From WHTK01 sp963711035 (lineage in GTDB: Bacteria > Chloroflexota > Dehalococcoidia > DSTF01 > WHTK01), in assembly GCA_963711035.1 (NCBI GenBank), contig CAVQCN010000003.1, forward strand, positions 1-64,000: a stretch of 64,000 nt of DNA, read 5' to 3'. Below are positions 26,530 through 35,430 of this stretch, in pieces. How positions within the stretch are numbered: position 1 is the first letter of the stretch; the number at the start of each line of letters is the position of its first letter. Below the pieces are notes generated by a model. It saw only the letters and a list, made by a program, of their open reading frames with translations. It did no database searches and was not told the origin of the DNA. Made by a program: the position numbers and the translations under genes.

Positions 26530-27432
26530 ATGGCAGTACTGCAGATCGTCGCCTCGCGTCCCTTGGCCGGTAAGACGGCTATCGCCGCCGCCCTGGCGCG
26601 CGGCCTCGCGTCGTCGACGACCGTGCGCCTGGTGCGTACCGGCAGCGGCAGTGCTGCCGAAGAAGACGCCGCCACTTTCGCCGATTACAGCTTCGCTTCG
26701 ACGCCTGGCCAGGTCCTGGCCACGAGAGCTCTCCGGGGCTTCGATGCGAACGAAACCGTAATCGTGGAGCCAGACGCCGGCGACGTGCCGCTGAGCTCCG
26801 CCGCAGCGCTCGTCGTCGTGCGCGGCGAACCGACTGAGGACGACGCCGCTCTCGGCAAGAAGCTCGGCGAGCATCTGGTCGGCTCCATCGCTACGGACGT
26901 GGCACCAGACCGCATCGAAGAGGTAGCGCGGGCCCTGACCAACTTCGACCTGCGCCCGCTGGCGCTGATCCCCGAAGACCGCGTCATTGCCGCGCCCTGC
27001 GTCGCGGAAATCCGTGACATCCTCAAGGCGCAGGTGCTGTACGAGGGGGAGAACGACCATGAGGTCGTCGAGGACGTCCTCGTCGGACCCGTCTATGCCG
27101 ATCCGGCGAGGCCGCATTTCCGCCGCTTCGCGTCGAAGGCGATCCTGGCGCCCTTCAACAAGACGGACCTGCACCTGGCTGCCATCGAGACCCAGGCAGC
27201 CTGCCTGATCATCACGGGCGGCCACGACCCCAGCCCCTACGTCGTCAACCGGGCCCAGGGGGAGAGCACGACGGTGCTTCTGGCGCCGGACGAAACGCCC
27301 GAGACGATCACGTCGTTGAGTGACGTCTGGCTCAGCAGCCGTTTCCGCGGCGTCTCCAAGGCAGAGGCCGCGTTCGGCCACTTGCAGGGGCGCCTAGACT
27401 TCGAAGGGTTGCTGAAAAAGCTCAGTTCCTAG
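26530..27432 (+). CDS. BioD-like ATPase with DRTGG domain (Pta N-terminal type)
   Basis: A 300-residue protein. The N-terminal domain resembles the BioD-like P-loop module (IVASRPLAGKTAIAAALARGL, residues 5-25). A DRTGG-type C-terminal domain (residues about 180-285) contains LIITGGHDPSPYV. The combination is found at the N-terminus of large phosphotransacetylases and as stand-alone proteins of unknown role. No Pta catalytic domain follows. Divergent from otsBA, with a shared regulatory spacer. Confidence 0.75.
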   Translation: MAVLQIVASRPLAGKTAIAAALARGLASSTTVRLVRTGSGSAAEEDAATFADYSFASTPGQVLATRALRGFDANETVIVEPDAGDVPLSSAAALVVVRGEPTEDDAALGKKLGEHLVGSIATDVAPDRIEEVARALTNFDLRPLALIPEDRVIAAPCVAEIRDILKAQVLYEGENDHEVVEDVLVGPVYADPARPHFRRFASKAILAPFNKTDLHLAAIETQAACLIITGGHDPSPYVVNRAQGESTTVLLAPDETPETITSLSDVWLSSRFRGVSKAEAAFGHLQGRLDFEGLLKKLSS

Positions 27433-27482
27433 TCTTATCAATCGTCAGAACGAGCAGCACGAAACGACTGTCGGGCGGTCTT

Positions 27483-28133
27483 CTACGTGGGATCGACCGG
27501 CATCAATCTCCCTGCGCAGGACGCCGCCACGCAGTGGCTAGCTTTCGCGGGTGGCGGCGGGACGGCGGCGGACGGCGGCGCCTCGGAGCCGTTCCCGCTG
27601 CGAGGCGTCGTGCTGCGCGTCGGCGGCTGTAGCGGCTCCGTCTCGACGATGCCGCGCTCCTGGCGCTGCGGGCGCATGACCGGCCGGTCCGTAGCGCAAT
27701 AAGGGCACGTCACCCAGCTCGTGCGAATCGAGCGGCCGCAGGAGCGGCAGGCCTCTCGCAGGATGGTGCGGCAGTGCGGGCAGACGAGGAAGTCATCCTC
27801 GATGGGGCGCTGGCAGGTCTGACAGCTGTTCGCCGTAATTTGCAGCTCGTGCAGGATTGCCTCGGTCTCGAGTGACTTCTCGTACGCGTCGGCCATGGTG
27901 TCATGGGGCCGGATCACGAGGTAGACGAGGAGTCCGGGCACGTTGAACACGGCCACCAACAGCACGGCGACGAGCTGCGAGGCGGGATCGCCGGTGCGAT
28001 TGCGGACGTCCCGGTACACCCAGACGACGGCGCTCAGCCAGAGCACCAGGGCGTACGAGATGAGCATTAGCGCCCCGAGCTTCAGCGCCGAATTAACGCT
28101 ACCGCCGGGCCAACCGAGGAGAAATGGTGTCAT
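27483..28133 (-). CDS. Membrane protein with double zinc ribbon
   Basis: A 216-residue protein. Two hydrophobic helices (residues about 18-40 and 52-75) are followed by a short linker and a double zinc ribbon. The ribbon has four CxxC knuckles: CQTCQRP, CPHCRT, CRSCGRS and CPYCAT, residues about 107-150. The C-terminal tail is Pro/Ser/Thr-rich and probably disordered. It is probably a membrane-anchored adaptor; no specific function is recognised. It has its own extended -10 promoter. Confidence 0.78.
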   Translation of the reverse strand: MTPFLLGWPGGSVNSALKLGALMLISYALVLWLSAVVWVYRDVRNRTGDPASQLVAVLLVAVFNVPGLLVYLVIRPHDTMADAYEKSLETEAILHELQITANSCQTCQRPIEDDFLVCPHCRTILREACRSCGRSIRTSWVTCPYCATDRPVMRPQRQERGIVETEPLQPPTRSTTPRSGNGSEAPPSAAVPPPPAKASHCVAASCAGRLMPVDPT

Positions 28134-28169
28134 AGGTTCATCCGTGATTGTGCGTGTGCCAGTTGAATG

Positions 28170-28178
28170 ATTGTAGCA
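28170..28178 (-). promoter_or_regulatory. Extended -10 promoter of the double zinc-ribbon gene
   Basis: Minus-strand TGC-TACAAT about 37 nt upstream of the ATG at 28133. Confidence 0.5.
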
Positions 28179-28200
28179 TGCGGTCTCGCTAGGTTTTACG

Positions 28201-28339
28201 AGCTGCAGCAGTCAGCTTCGAGCTTGCACCTACGAGTTTCGAGCCATGAGCACCGAGCCATCAACATTGCGTCAGACGGGCCATTTCGGCGGCCTTCGGC
28301 TTGAGGGAAAGCTGATGGCTGACGGCTCGCAGCTTCTCA
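28201..28339. repeat. Imperfect inverted repeat of a CAGC-rich family
   Basis: The left arm GAGCTGCAGCAGTCAGCTTC is the imperfect inverse of the right arm AAAGCTGATGGCTGACGGCT followed by CGCAGCTTCTC. The motif GCCGTCAGC plus TCAGCTTTC recurs at 63205-63236, after rpsI, so this is a second dispersed repeat type. It fills the spacer before pcrA. Confidence 0.55.
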
Positions 28340-28351
28340 GAACAGGCGTGT

Positions 28352-28357
28352 TAGAAT
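28352..28357 (+). promoter_or_regulatory. -10 box for pcrA
   Basis: TAGAAT with 12 nt to the ATG at 28370, which leaves about 5 nt of leader and no SD. Confidence 0.55.
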
Positions 28358-28369
28358 CCCAACGAATCC

Positions 28370-30682
28370 ATGTCGATCCTCGAAGGCCTGAACCCCGCCC
28401 AACAAGACGCCGTCATCTACGTCGAAGGACCGCTTCTGATCCTCGCCGGTCCCGGCAGCGGTAAGACGCGCGTGATCAGCCATCGCATTGCCTACCTGGT
28501 GAGCGAGATGGGTGTTGCGCCCGGCCGCATCATGGCCGTCACCTTCACCAACAAGGCGGCGCGCGAGCTGCGCGACCGGGTGGAGGGCCTGCTGGGCGGC
28601 GCGGCGCGCAGCCTGACGCTCGGCACCTTCCACGCCGTCTGCTCCCGCATCCTACGCGTCGACGGCGAGCAGATCGGCGTGCCGCGCAGCTTCGCCATCT
28701 ACGACGACGCCGACCAGATGTCGATCATGAAGCGCATCGTTGGCGACTTCGGCCTCGACCCCAAGCAGTACCCACCACGCGCCATCCTCTCTGTCATCTC
28801 GAAGGCGAAGAGCGAGCTCGTCTCGGCCTCCGCCTATGGGCAGAAGGTGAACAGCTACTTCGAGGAGATCGTGTCGCGCGCCTACCAGCGCTACCAGGCG
28901 CAGCTCACCGAAAACAACGCGCTCGACTTCGACGACATCCTCATGAAGACGGTCGAGCTGCTGCGCGAGGTCGACGAGGTCCGCGAGCGCTACCAGGACC
29001 GCTACGAGCAGGTGCTGATCGACGAGTTCCAGGACACCAACGTGGCGCAGTACGTCCTCGCCCGACTGATTGCGCCGCCGCCGGACTCCAATATCTGCGT
29101 CGTCGGCGACCCCGACCAGTCCATCTATTCCTGGCGCTCCGCCGACATCCGCAACATCCTCAACTTCGAGCGCGACTATCCGAGGGCGACCGTCGTCCAT
29201 CTGGACCAGAACTACCGCTCCACCCAGACGATTCTCGACGGCGCCATGAGGATCATCGCCGCCAACACGCAGCGCAAGCAGGACAAGAACCTGTGGACCG
29301 AGAAGGGTCCCGGCGACCCCATCGTCGTCTACGAGGCGTACAACGAGGAGCAGGAGGCGTCCTACGTCGCCAACGAGGTCAAGCGCATGCAACGCAACGG
29401 CGTGCGCCTGGGCGATATGGCCGTCATGTTCCGCACCAACGCCCAGTCCCGCGCGATGGAGGAGCGCTTCGTTGCCGAACGCATCCCGTACCGGCTGGTT
29501 GGCGGCACCCGCTTCTACGAGCGGCGCGAGATCAAGGACCTGCTCGCCTACCTGCGCCTCGTGCTCAACCCGTTCGACTCGGTCAGCCTCGAGCGCGTGC
29601 TGAACGTGCCGCCGAGGCGTATCGGCGACAAGACGCAGCAGGAGCTGCGCGCCTGGGCCCAGGCGATGGAAGTGCCGCTCTACACCGCACTGCAGATGCT
29701 GGCGCCGCCCGAGAGCGTTCCGGGTGGCACCACCGAGGACAACGCCGGCTGGTACGACTCTGCGAGCGCCAACGCGGGCATCGCCACGCTGCCGCCGCCG
29801 TTCGGTCAGGCCGCGCGAACGGCGCTGCTCGGCTTCCTGACGCTGCTCAACGAGCTCATCGCCGAGGCGCCGGTGCTCACCGTCTCGCGCCTGCTGGGCA
29901 TGGTCGTGGACAAGACGCGCTTCCGCGACTACCTGGCGGACCAGTTCCCGGTCGACCATGACGAGCGCTGGGAGAACGTTCAGGAGCTGCGCAATGTCGC
30001 CTCTCAGTTCGATGAGCTGGAGCCGGAGCACGCGCTCGTCCGCTTCCTGGAGGACGTGGCGCTCATGTCCGACACGGACGAGTACGACGAGCAGCTGGAC
30101 GCCGTCACTCTGATCACGCTGCACGCCGCCAAGGGCCTCGAGTTCCCTATCGTCTTCATCGCCGGCATGGAGGAGGGCATCCTGCCCCACATTCGCTCCT
30201 TCGACGACCCGCACCAGATGGAGGAGGAACGCCGCCTGGCCTACGTCGGCGTGACGCGCGCCAAGGACCGCCTCTACCTGCTGCGCGCCTTCCGCCGCTC
30301 GATGATGGGCCAGAGCAGCCACAACCCGCCCTCGCGCTTCCTCAAGGACCTGCCCGCCGAGCTCGTGCACCAGGTGTCGCAGAACATGGAGAGCACCTAC
30401 CAGCGCCCCGCCGCGGCGATGCGACAACGCCAGCCCGACTGGACGCCCGGCTTCGTCGGCCGCGAGCGCTACGATCGATCTGCCGACGCCGCACCGCTGC
30501 GCGCTGCCGCCAGCTTCAAGGCCGGCGAGCACGTGCGTCACGGCAAGTTCGGCGAGGGCATCGTCGTCAACGCCGTCTCCACCGCCAACGGCGCCGACCA
30601 GGAGGTCACGGTCGCCTTCAAGGGAGCGGCGGGCGTCAAGAAGCTGCTCCTCTCGTTCGCGCCGCTGGAGCGCCTGGACTAG
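28370..30682 (+). CDS. pcrA: ATP-dependent DNA helicase PcrA/UvrD
   Basis: An SF1A 3'-5' helicase for repair and replication restart. The 770-residue product starts at the Q motif GLNPAQQDAV, then Walker A LAGPGSGKTRV, TFTNKAARE, TLGTFHAVCSR, DEFQDTN (Walker B), GDPDQSIYSWR, QNYRSTQ, LHAAKGLEFPIVFI and YVGVTRAKDRLYL. The C-terminal 60 residues (HGKFGEGIVV, then LLLSFAPLERL) form the Tudor-like domain that binds RNA polymerase in PcrA. Confidence 0.96.
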   Translation: MSILEGLNPAQQDAVIYVEGPLLILAGPGSGKTRVISHRIAYLVSEMGVAPGRIMAVTFTNKAARELRDRVEGLLGGAARSLTLGTFHAVCSRILRVDGEQIGVPRSFAIYDDADQMSIMKRIVGDFGLDPKQYPPRAILSVISKAKSELVSASAYGQKVNSYFEEIVSRAYQRYQAQLTENNALDFDDILMKTVELLREVDEVRERYQDRYEQVLIDEFQDTNVAQYVLARLIAPPPDSNICVVGDPDQSIYSWRSADIRNILNFERDYPRATVVHLDQNYRSTQTILDGAMRIIAANTQRKQDKNLWTEKGPGDPIVVYEAYNEEQEASYVANEVKRMQRNGVRLGDMAVMFRTNAQSRAMEERFVAERIPYRLVGGTRFYERREIKDLLAYLRLVLNPFDSVSLERVLNVPPRRIGDKTQQELRAWAQAMEVPLYTALQMLAPPESVPGGTTEDNAGWYDSASANAGIATLPPPFGQAARTALLGFLTLLNELIAEAPVLTVSRLLGMVVDKTRFRDYLADQFPVDHDERWENVQELRNVASQFDELEPEHALVRFLEDVALMSDTDEYDEQLDAVTLITLHAAKGLEFPIVFIAGMEEGILPHIRSFDDPHQMEEERRLAYVGVTRAKDRLYLLRAFRRSMMGQSSHNPPSRFLKDLPAELVHQVSQNMESTYQRPAAAMRQRQPDWTPGFVGRERYDRSADAAPLRAAASFKAGEHVRHGKFGEGIVVNAVSTANGADQEVTVAFKGAAGVKKLLLSFAPLERLD

Positions 30683-30688
30683 CGCCGC

Positions 30689-30934
30689 ATGACCATCCAC
30701 CTGCCCGCGCTCATCGCCTGGATCCTCATTGGCCTCGTCGCTGGGTGGCTGGCCAGCACGATCATGGGGCGCCGCGGCGGGCTGGTCGGCAACGCTGTGC
30801 TCGGCCTGATCGGCGCGCTGGTCGGCGGCTTGCTCTTCTCGCTGATCGGCCTGGGCGGCGCCACTAATCTCCTCGGCACCATCGTCATCGCCACGGTGGG
30901 TGCCGTCATCGTGCTTGCGGTAGTGGGACGCTGA
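30689..30934 (+). CDS. GlsB/YeaQ/YmgE family stress-response membrane protein
   Basis: An 81-residue protein with three hydrophobic helices and the family's Gly-rich signature (GLVAGWLAS, then GNAVLGLIGALVGG). Family members are small inner-membrane proteins induced by stress; the mechanism is unknown. It starts 6 nt after pcrA and is followed 7 nt later by a winged-helix regulator, so it is likely in the same transcript. Confidence 0.85.
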   Translation: MTIHLPALIAWILIGLVAGWLASTIMGRRGGLVGNAVLGLIGALVGGLLFSLIGLGGATNLLGTIVIATVGAVIVLAVVGR

Positions 30935-30941
30935 TCGATCG

Positions 30942-31262
30942 ATGGAACGTCAGCTCAACACGTCGCCGCAGCTCATGAAGGTGCTGCGCGTCCTGATGGC
31001 CGAGCCGGACGAGTGGCGGCTGGGTGAAGACCTGGTCAAATCGACGGCGCTGAAGCCGCCTGTGCTCTACGCCATCCTCAATCAGCTACAGTCGCACGGC
31101 CTGGCCGAGACGTCGCGGGAGGAGAAGGCGCCGAAAGGCCGGCCGCCGCGACAGCTCTTCCGCCTCACTGAGGCCGGCGTCGAGGCCGCTTACGAGGCGC
31201 CGCTCGCCTACCAGTCGCAGTGGTCCTCGACGGCCCGTCGCAAGCTGCGCCGCAAAGGCTGA
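30942..31262 (+). CDS. PadR-like winged-helix transcriptional regulator
   Basis: A 106-residue winged-helix DNA-binding protein. The helix-turn-helix lies at residues about 25-60 (LVKSTALKPPVLYAILNQLQ, then HGLAET), and the wing contains KAPKGRPPRQLFRLTEAG. This follows the PadR N-terminal domain pattern, with a short basic tail and without the long C-terminal dimer helix of PadR-s1. Its target is unknown; being downstream of a glsB-like gene, it may respond to stress. Confidence 0.78.
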   Translation: MERQLNTSPQLMKVLRVLMAEPDEWRLGEDLVKSTALKPPVLYAILNQLQSHGLAETSREEKAPKGRPPRQLFRLTEAGVEAAYEAPLAYQSQWSSTARRKLRRKG

Positions 31263-31322
31263 GGCCCGTCGTCCATTGGACGGTTTTCGCGTCCGACGGC
31301 TGGTCCGTCCGTTGGGGCGTGG

Positions 31323-31350
31323 GAGATTCTTCGCTGCGCTCAGAATGACA
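31323..31350. repeat. Single arm (copy F) of the GTCATTC family
   Basis: GAGATTCTTCGCTGCGCTCA, then GAATGACA, is the exact inverse style of the arm in copies A and D, here without a partner. It lies in the convergent spacer between the PadR-like gene and mazG. Confidence 0.75.
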
Positions 31351-31369
31351 GCTTCGGTGGGTGGTCTTT

Positions 31370-32146
31370 CTACTCGTCCTGCTTGACGGCGGCCCAGAGT
31401 TGCATGAGCTCCTCACGGGAGGCTCCTTGCATATCGAGGGCAGCGGCGCGGGCGCGCGTCTCGACGCCTTCGAAGCGAAGGCGGAACTTGTGGCTCGCCT
31501 CGCGCAGTGCCTGCTCCGCATCGATGTCCAGGTAGCGGGCGTAGTTGGCCAGGTTGAGGAGCAAATCGCCGAACTCTTCAGCCGCTTCTTCTTTCGTCCT
31601 CGCGTTCGCCAGCTCCTCGAGCTCTTCGTCCACCTTGGCGATGACGTCGCGACGGTCCGGCCAGGCGAAGCCGGCCTTCTCGGCCCGGCGCAGCAGCGTC
31701 TGCGCGTAGGACAATGCCGGCATGGCGCGCGGCACGCCGCTCAGCGCCGACTGCTCCTCGGTCCGCTCGCCGCGCTTCAGGTCCTCCCACTGTCGCACGA
31801 CCTCGTCCGCGGTCTCGATGTTGCGGTCGCCGAAGACGTGGGGGTGGCGGCGCACCAGCTTGTCGGCGAGGCCGCGCATGACGTCGGTCATGGTGAAGTC
31901 GCCAGCCTCCTCGGCGAGCTGGGTATGGAGCAGGATCTGAAATAGCAGGTCGCCGAGCTCTTCCGGCAGCGAGTCGATGTCCTCATCGTCGAGGGTGGCG
32001 ACGACCTCGAAGGCTTCTTCGATGACGTAGGGGCGCAGGCTGGTGTGCGTCTGCTCCCGGTCCCAGGGGCAGCCGTCGGGCGCTCGCAGACGGGCGACGA
32101 TGGCGCGCAAATCGGCGTACTGGCTGGCTTCGGCGTCGCTGGTCAT
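31370..32146 (-). CDS. mazG: Nucleoside triphosphate pyrophosphohydrolase MazG
   Basis: Hydrolyses abnormal or excess (d)NTPs to monophosphates. The 258-residue product has two MazG domains, each with the metal-binding ExxE...ExxD helices: EEAFEVVATL with EELGDLLFQ, and EELEELANA with EEFGDLLLN. The CPWDREQTH motif is typical of full-length MazG. The ATG at 32146 is chosen because family homology starts there; an upstream in-frame Met adds a Pro-rich non-homologous stretch. Confidence 0.93.
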   Translation of the reverse strand: MTSDAEASQYADLRAIVARLRAPDGCPWDREQTHTSLRPYVIEEAFEVVATLDDEDIDSLPEELGDLLFQILLHTQLAEEAGDFTMTDVMRGLADKLVRRHPHVFGDRNIETADEVVRQWEDLKRGERTEEQSALSGVPRAMPALSYAQTLLRRAEKAGFAWPDRRDVIAKVDEELEELANARTKEEAAEEFGDLLLNLANYARYLDIDAEQALREASHKFRLRFEGVETRARAAALDMQGASREELMQLWAAVKQDE

Positions 32147-32301
32147 GTGGGGACCTCGCACTGGTCTGAGAGGGAAGAGGAAGCTAGTCTCTTTACGTAA
32201 CGGCGGCCGGGCAGGAGCGTTGACACCCAAATGGCTCGAACCTACGATACCACCAACCCAGACGACCGAGACGTGGCGGGCGCCTCAGGCCGGGGAGGCT
32301 G

Positions 32302-33021
32302 ATGTTGGGCGCCTTTCGCATACTCGCCGCGCTGCTCTTTGTGCTCGCCATACCGGTTGCTCTCGTCACCACTAACATCCGCTATTTGGCCAACGAGTCG
32401 CGCGTCTATCGCTACGCCGTCGACGAGTACGATGCCGTCGCGAAGACCGGCATCGACCGCGCCGAGCTGCTGAGCGCCGGCGCTCAGCTACGCCATTACT
32501 TCAACGACAACGAGAAGGAAGTCAACATCCGCGTCATGCAGGACGGGCAGGAGGTCAACCTGTTCAACTCGCGAGAGACGGCACACCTGAAGGACGTCAA
32601 GGACCGCTTCCGGATCATGAACCGGGTGCAGGAGTTCAGCGTGTTGTACCTCATCGCCTACGTGGCTGCCGTGGTGCTGTGGGCGAAGGAGATCACGCCA
32701 CGCCGTCTGGCGGTGCAAGTGATCATCGGCAGCCTGCTAACGCTGGCGGTGATCGGCGGCCTCGGCCTGATCAGCATGGCGGGCTTTGATTCGGCCTGGA
32801 CCGACTTCCACCAACTGATCTTCAGCAATGACTTCTGGCGCCTCAATCCGGATACGGACCACTTGATCCAGATATACCCGCCGGCCTTCTGGCAGAGCAT
32901 CGTCTTCCTGATGGGGCTGCTCGTCGCGGCGGAGGCGGCGCTGGTCTTGATCGTCTCCGTGCTCTATCTGGGCGCGACGCGTCAGGCGGGCGCGCAGAGG
33001 CTCGAACCGTACTACGCCTGA
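32302..33021 (+). CDS. DUF1461 (TIGR01906) integral membrane protein
   Basis: A 239-residue membrane protein with helices at about residues 5-24, 97-117, 128-150 and 195-220. Between TM1 and TM2 is an external domain with HYFNDNEKEVNI, HLKDVKDRF and RVQEFS, the recognisable DUF1461 core. The later loop FDSAWTDFHQLIFSND, then W-LNP, is also conserved in this family. GGGGAGG precedes the ATG. Function is unknown. Confidence 0.88.
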   Translation: MLGAFRILAALLFVLAIPVALVTTNIRYLANESRVYRYAVDEYDAVAKTGIDRAELLSAGAQLRHYFNDNEKEVNIRVMQDGQEVNLFNSRETAHLKDVKDRFRIMNRVQEFSVLYLIAYVAAVVLWAKEITPRRLAVQVIIGSLLTLAVIGGLGLISMAGFDSAWTDFHQLIFSNDFWRLNPDTDHLIQIYPPAFWQSIVFLMGLLVAAEAALVLIVSVLYLGATRQAGAQRLEPYYA

Positions 33022-33044
33022 GGCGTGACTGTGCGAAACGGAAC

Positions 33045-33069
33045 AAGGCGGCCCCGATCGGGCCGCCTT
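33045..33069 (+). terminator. Bidirectional terminator-like hairpin
   Basis: AAGGCGGCCC (33045-33054) and GGGCCGCCTT (33060-33069) form a perfect 10-bp stem with a 5-nt loop. It lies between the DUF1461 gene and the convergent FmdB-like gene. The trailing sequence is TTCGCGTTAC, so the U-run is weak. Confidence 0.65.
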
Positions 33070-33102
33070 CGCGTTACGTGTCGCTGTGTCTCTAGCGCGT
33101 GA

Positions 33103-33351
33103 TTAGCAGCAGGAGCAGCTATCGCCGAAGTCGCCGCCGCAGCAGTCGTCCATGCCGGCGTGGTTGTGGTCGTCCATCATCGTCGCGACGTTGCTGCCGC
33201 CAGAACGAGGCAGCGGGGCGAACAGGGAGAGCACCCGGTTGTTCGTGGTGTGGCCGCTGGGACAGACCGCCGGGTTGTCCATCTGGCTGACGGGACGAAG
33301 GACTTCGAACTGGGTGCCACAAGGGGCGCAGAAGTACTCGTATAGCGGCAT
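33103..33351 (-). CDS. FmdB-family zinc-ribbon protein with Cys-rich tail
   Basis: An 82-residue protein beginning MPLYEYFCAPCGTQFEVLRP, the FmdB zinc-ribbon signature. The second knuckle is unusual (CPSGH in place of CxxC). The C-terminus ends in a metal-binding-like run, DDHNHAGMDDCC, then GDSCSCC, with three His/Cys clusters. An excellent SD (GGAGG, 7 nt) decides the start at 33351. A longer in-frame reading runs antisense to the cupin gene and is not real. Confidence 0.85.
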   Translation of the reverse strand: MPLYEYFCAPCGTQFEVLRPVSQMDNPAVCPSGHTTNNRVLSLFAPLPRSGGSNVATMMDDHNHAGMDDCCGGDFGDSCSCC

Positions 33352-33522
33352 ATCAACCTCCTGCTTGTGCTGGTGGGATGGTAGCGAAGGGGCATTGCGC
33401 CCGTCAACGGCAGCGGCACCGTGATACAAAATCTTCTCGTGGACGAAACGCAATCGAAGCTCGCGACGGCAGTCTGATATGCTCGGGCCACACGAGATCA
33501 GAGAGTGCGAGGAGGCAGACGA

Positions 33523-33909
33523 ATGCAAGTCTCGAAGGCCAAAGACGCCAGGCCGGAGCGCGTCACCAGCGACCTGTTCATGGGCGAAGTCCATCGCCAC
33601 CCGATGGTTGAAACCGGTACAGAGCGGCTGCGTATCGGTCTGGTGAAGTTCAGCCCCGGCGGCCGCACGAAGTGGCACACGCACACGTTCGAGCAGGGCC
33701 TCGTCATCCTCGAGGGCAAGGGCATCGTCGCGACCGAGGCGCAGGAGCACGTCGTGGAGCCGGGCGACGTGATCGTGATCCCGACCAACGAGAAGCACTG
33801 GCACGGCGGGACCGAGACGACAGCGATGGCCCACCTCTCGATCGGCGCCCCGGACGGCAAGACGACGACGCTGGAGCCGGTCGACAAGATCCGCACCCAG
33901 AACCCCTGA
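33523..33909 (+). CDS. Cupin-domain protein
   Basis: A 128-residue single cupin. Motif 1 is WHTHTFEQGLVILEGKG (two His and one Glu as metal ligands), and motif 2 is PGDVIVIPTNEKHWHG. It is a metal-binding beta barrel of the quercetinase/AraC-arm class; substrate unknown. The ATG at 33523 has GAGGAGG 8 nt upstream. Confidence 0.88.
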   Translation: MQVSKAKDARPERVTSDLFMGEVHRHPMVETGTERLRIGLVKFSPGGRTKWHTHTFEQGLVILEGKGIVATEAQEHVVEPGDVIVIPTNEKHWHGGTETTAMAHLSIGAPDGKTTTLEPVDKIRTQNP

Positions 33910-33955
33910 CGTCGTGCAGTAAGCCGAGGCCACGTCTTACGCGAGGGAAGGCACC

Positions 33956-34720
33956 ATGACCAGCAGTGGGAGCGAGCCCGGTGCCGGCGCAGGCTGGGCG
34001 CTCTTCCCTGGGGCGCGGCAGCCTCCGAATCGAGGACCGCTGGTCCCGATGCGGCAGGCCGAGGTCAGGCTCGATGCGGGCGCTGCGGGCGCGGTCACCG
34101 CTCGCTGGCGAGAGCCCCAAGGGCCCGCCCGCTGGACCTTCGTCTACGCGCCCGGCGCCGGCTCGAGTATTCGTGATCCGTTCGGCCTCTATGCTACGCA
34201 AGCGCTGGCCGCTCATCAGGTTTCGAGCCTGCTCTTCCAGTTTCCCTACCAGGAGGCCAAGCGCCGATCGCCCGACCGGCCGGCGGTGCTTGAGGCGACG
34301 TGGCGGGCCGCCCTGGCCGAGGCGCGCTTGCGTAGCAGCCAACGTCTCGTCGCCGGCGGGCGGTCGATGGGCGGGCGCATGGCATCGCACGTCGTTGCGG
34401 CGGGTGAGTCTGTCGAGGCACTGGCGTTGTTCGCATACCCGTTGCATCCGCCCGGCAAGCCCGAGCAACGGCGCGATGCTCACCTGGCATCGATCGCCGT
34501 GCCCGTGCTGTTCTGCTCGGGCGACCGTGACGCCTTCGCTTCAGTAGGCGAGCTCGAAGAGCTCACTCCTACCCTGCCCGACGCGCAGCTACACGTGCTT
34601 GCTGGCGCCGACCACGGCTTCGGCGTGCTCAAGGCGAGCGGCCGCACGCGCGAGGACGTCTGGCGCGAGGCCGTCGAAGCGCTGCTGGCCTTCGTAGAGC
34701 AGAAGGGAGCGCGTTCTTGA
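33956..34720 (+). CDS. Alpha/beta-hydrolase (Tex30/KANL3-like)
   Basis: A 254-residue cytosolic alpha/beta hydrolase. The nucleophile elbow is AGGRSMGGRMAS (Ser about 139), and the acid and His lie in LFCSGDRDAF and GADHGFGVL. The oxyanion-side YAPGAGSS and the LFQFPYQEAKRRSPDR segment mark the Tex30/KANL3 subgroup. It is followed by the FGE-like gene with a 4-nt overlap (TTGA), so the two are co-translated. Confidence 0.88.
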   Translation: MTSSGSEPGAGAGWALFPGARQPPNRGPLVPMRQAEVRLDAGAAGAVTARWREPQGPARWTFVYAPGAGSSIRDPFGLYATQALAAHQVSSLLFQFPYQEAKRRSPDRPAVLEATWRAALAEARLRSSQRLVAGGRSMGGRMASHVVAAGESVEALALFAYPLHPPGKPEQRRDAHLASIAVPVLFCSGDRDAFASVGELEELTPTLPDAQLHVLAGADHGFGVLKASGRTREDVWREAVEALLAFVEQKGARS

Positions 34721-35423
34721 TCGTCGACCTGCGCCTGCCGGACCTCGTCGCGCTGCCCGGCGGCAGCTTCGTCATGGGCAACGCCGACGCCCGCGCGGAC
34801 GAGCGACCGGCGCATCTCGTGACCCTGGCGCCGTTTCGCGCCGCGGTGCGTCCGGTGACCAACGCCGAGTACGCCGCCTTCGTGAAGGGCGTTGGTCAGA
34901 TGCCGCCGCCCTTCCTGGACGACCCGCGCTTCGCCGGCCCGGACCAGCCGGTGGCGGGCATCTCCTGGTTCGACGCGACGGCGTATTGCCGCTGGCTGGC
35001 GCGCGAGAGCCGCGTGCCGTTTCGCCTGCCGACTGAGGCGGAGCGCGAGTTCGCGGCGCTGGGCGGGCTGGAGCATGCCGACTGGCCCTGGGGCGACGAG
35101 CCGCCGGACGAGGTCGAGCGGCTGGCGACGGTGGCGAAGCCTGGAGCAGCCCCACGTGCCCGGGCTCCGAGTGCGCCAACGGCTACGGTCTGCTTTGCAT
35201 GGCGGACAACGTGCACGAGTGGTGCTCGGACTGGTACGACGCGGGGTACTACGCCGTCTCGCCTTCCGAATCGCCGGTGGGGCCGAAGAGCGGTCGGCGA
35301 CGGGCCAGCCGGGGCGGCAGCTGGCGGCACCAGGTCAAGTTCAACCGCGTCTCGGCGCGCTCCAGCCTGGACCCGAGCTTCCGCTACAACGACTACGGCT
35401 TTCGCGTCTACGCCGACGCCTGA
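34717..35423 (+). CDS. FGE/sulfatase-modifying-factor domain protein, apparent frameshift
   Basis: Residues 1-145 carry the formylglycine-generating-enzyme (SUMF1) fold: LVALPGGSFVMGNADARADE, PVTNAEYAAFV, GISWFDATAYCRWL and RLPTEAEREFAA. The domain continues in another frame as ANGYGLLCMADNVHEWCSDW, then RGGSWRH and NDYGFRVYADA. The switch lies at about 35140-35160 and needs one missing base restored. Catalytic Cys pairs of true FGE are not evident, so it may be a generic C-type-lectin-like enzyme. TTG start overlaps the previous stop. Confidence 0.8.
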
Positions 35424-35430
35424 TCTGGTC

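Noticed and set aside
28652..30700. A 682-codon minus-strand open frame antisense to pcrA
   Set aside because: Composition is typical of a complementary frame in GC-rich DNA; pcrA motifs are complete on the other strand.
33352..33933. A 276-codon minus-strand reading of the FmdB-like gene
   Set aside because: The extra N-terminal part is antisense to the cupin gene; the SD-supported start at 33351 gives the family-length protein.
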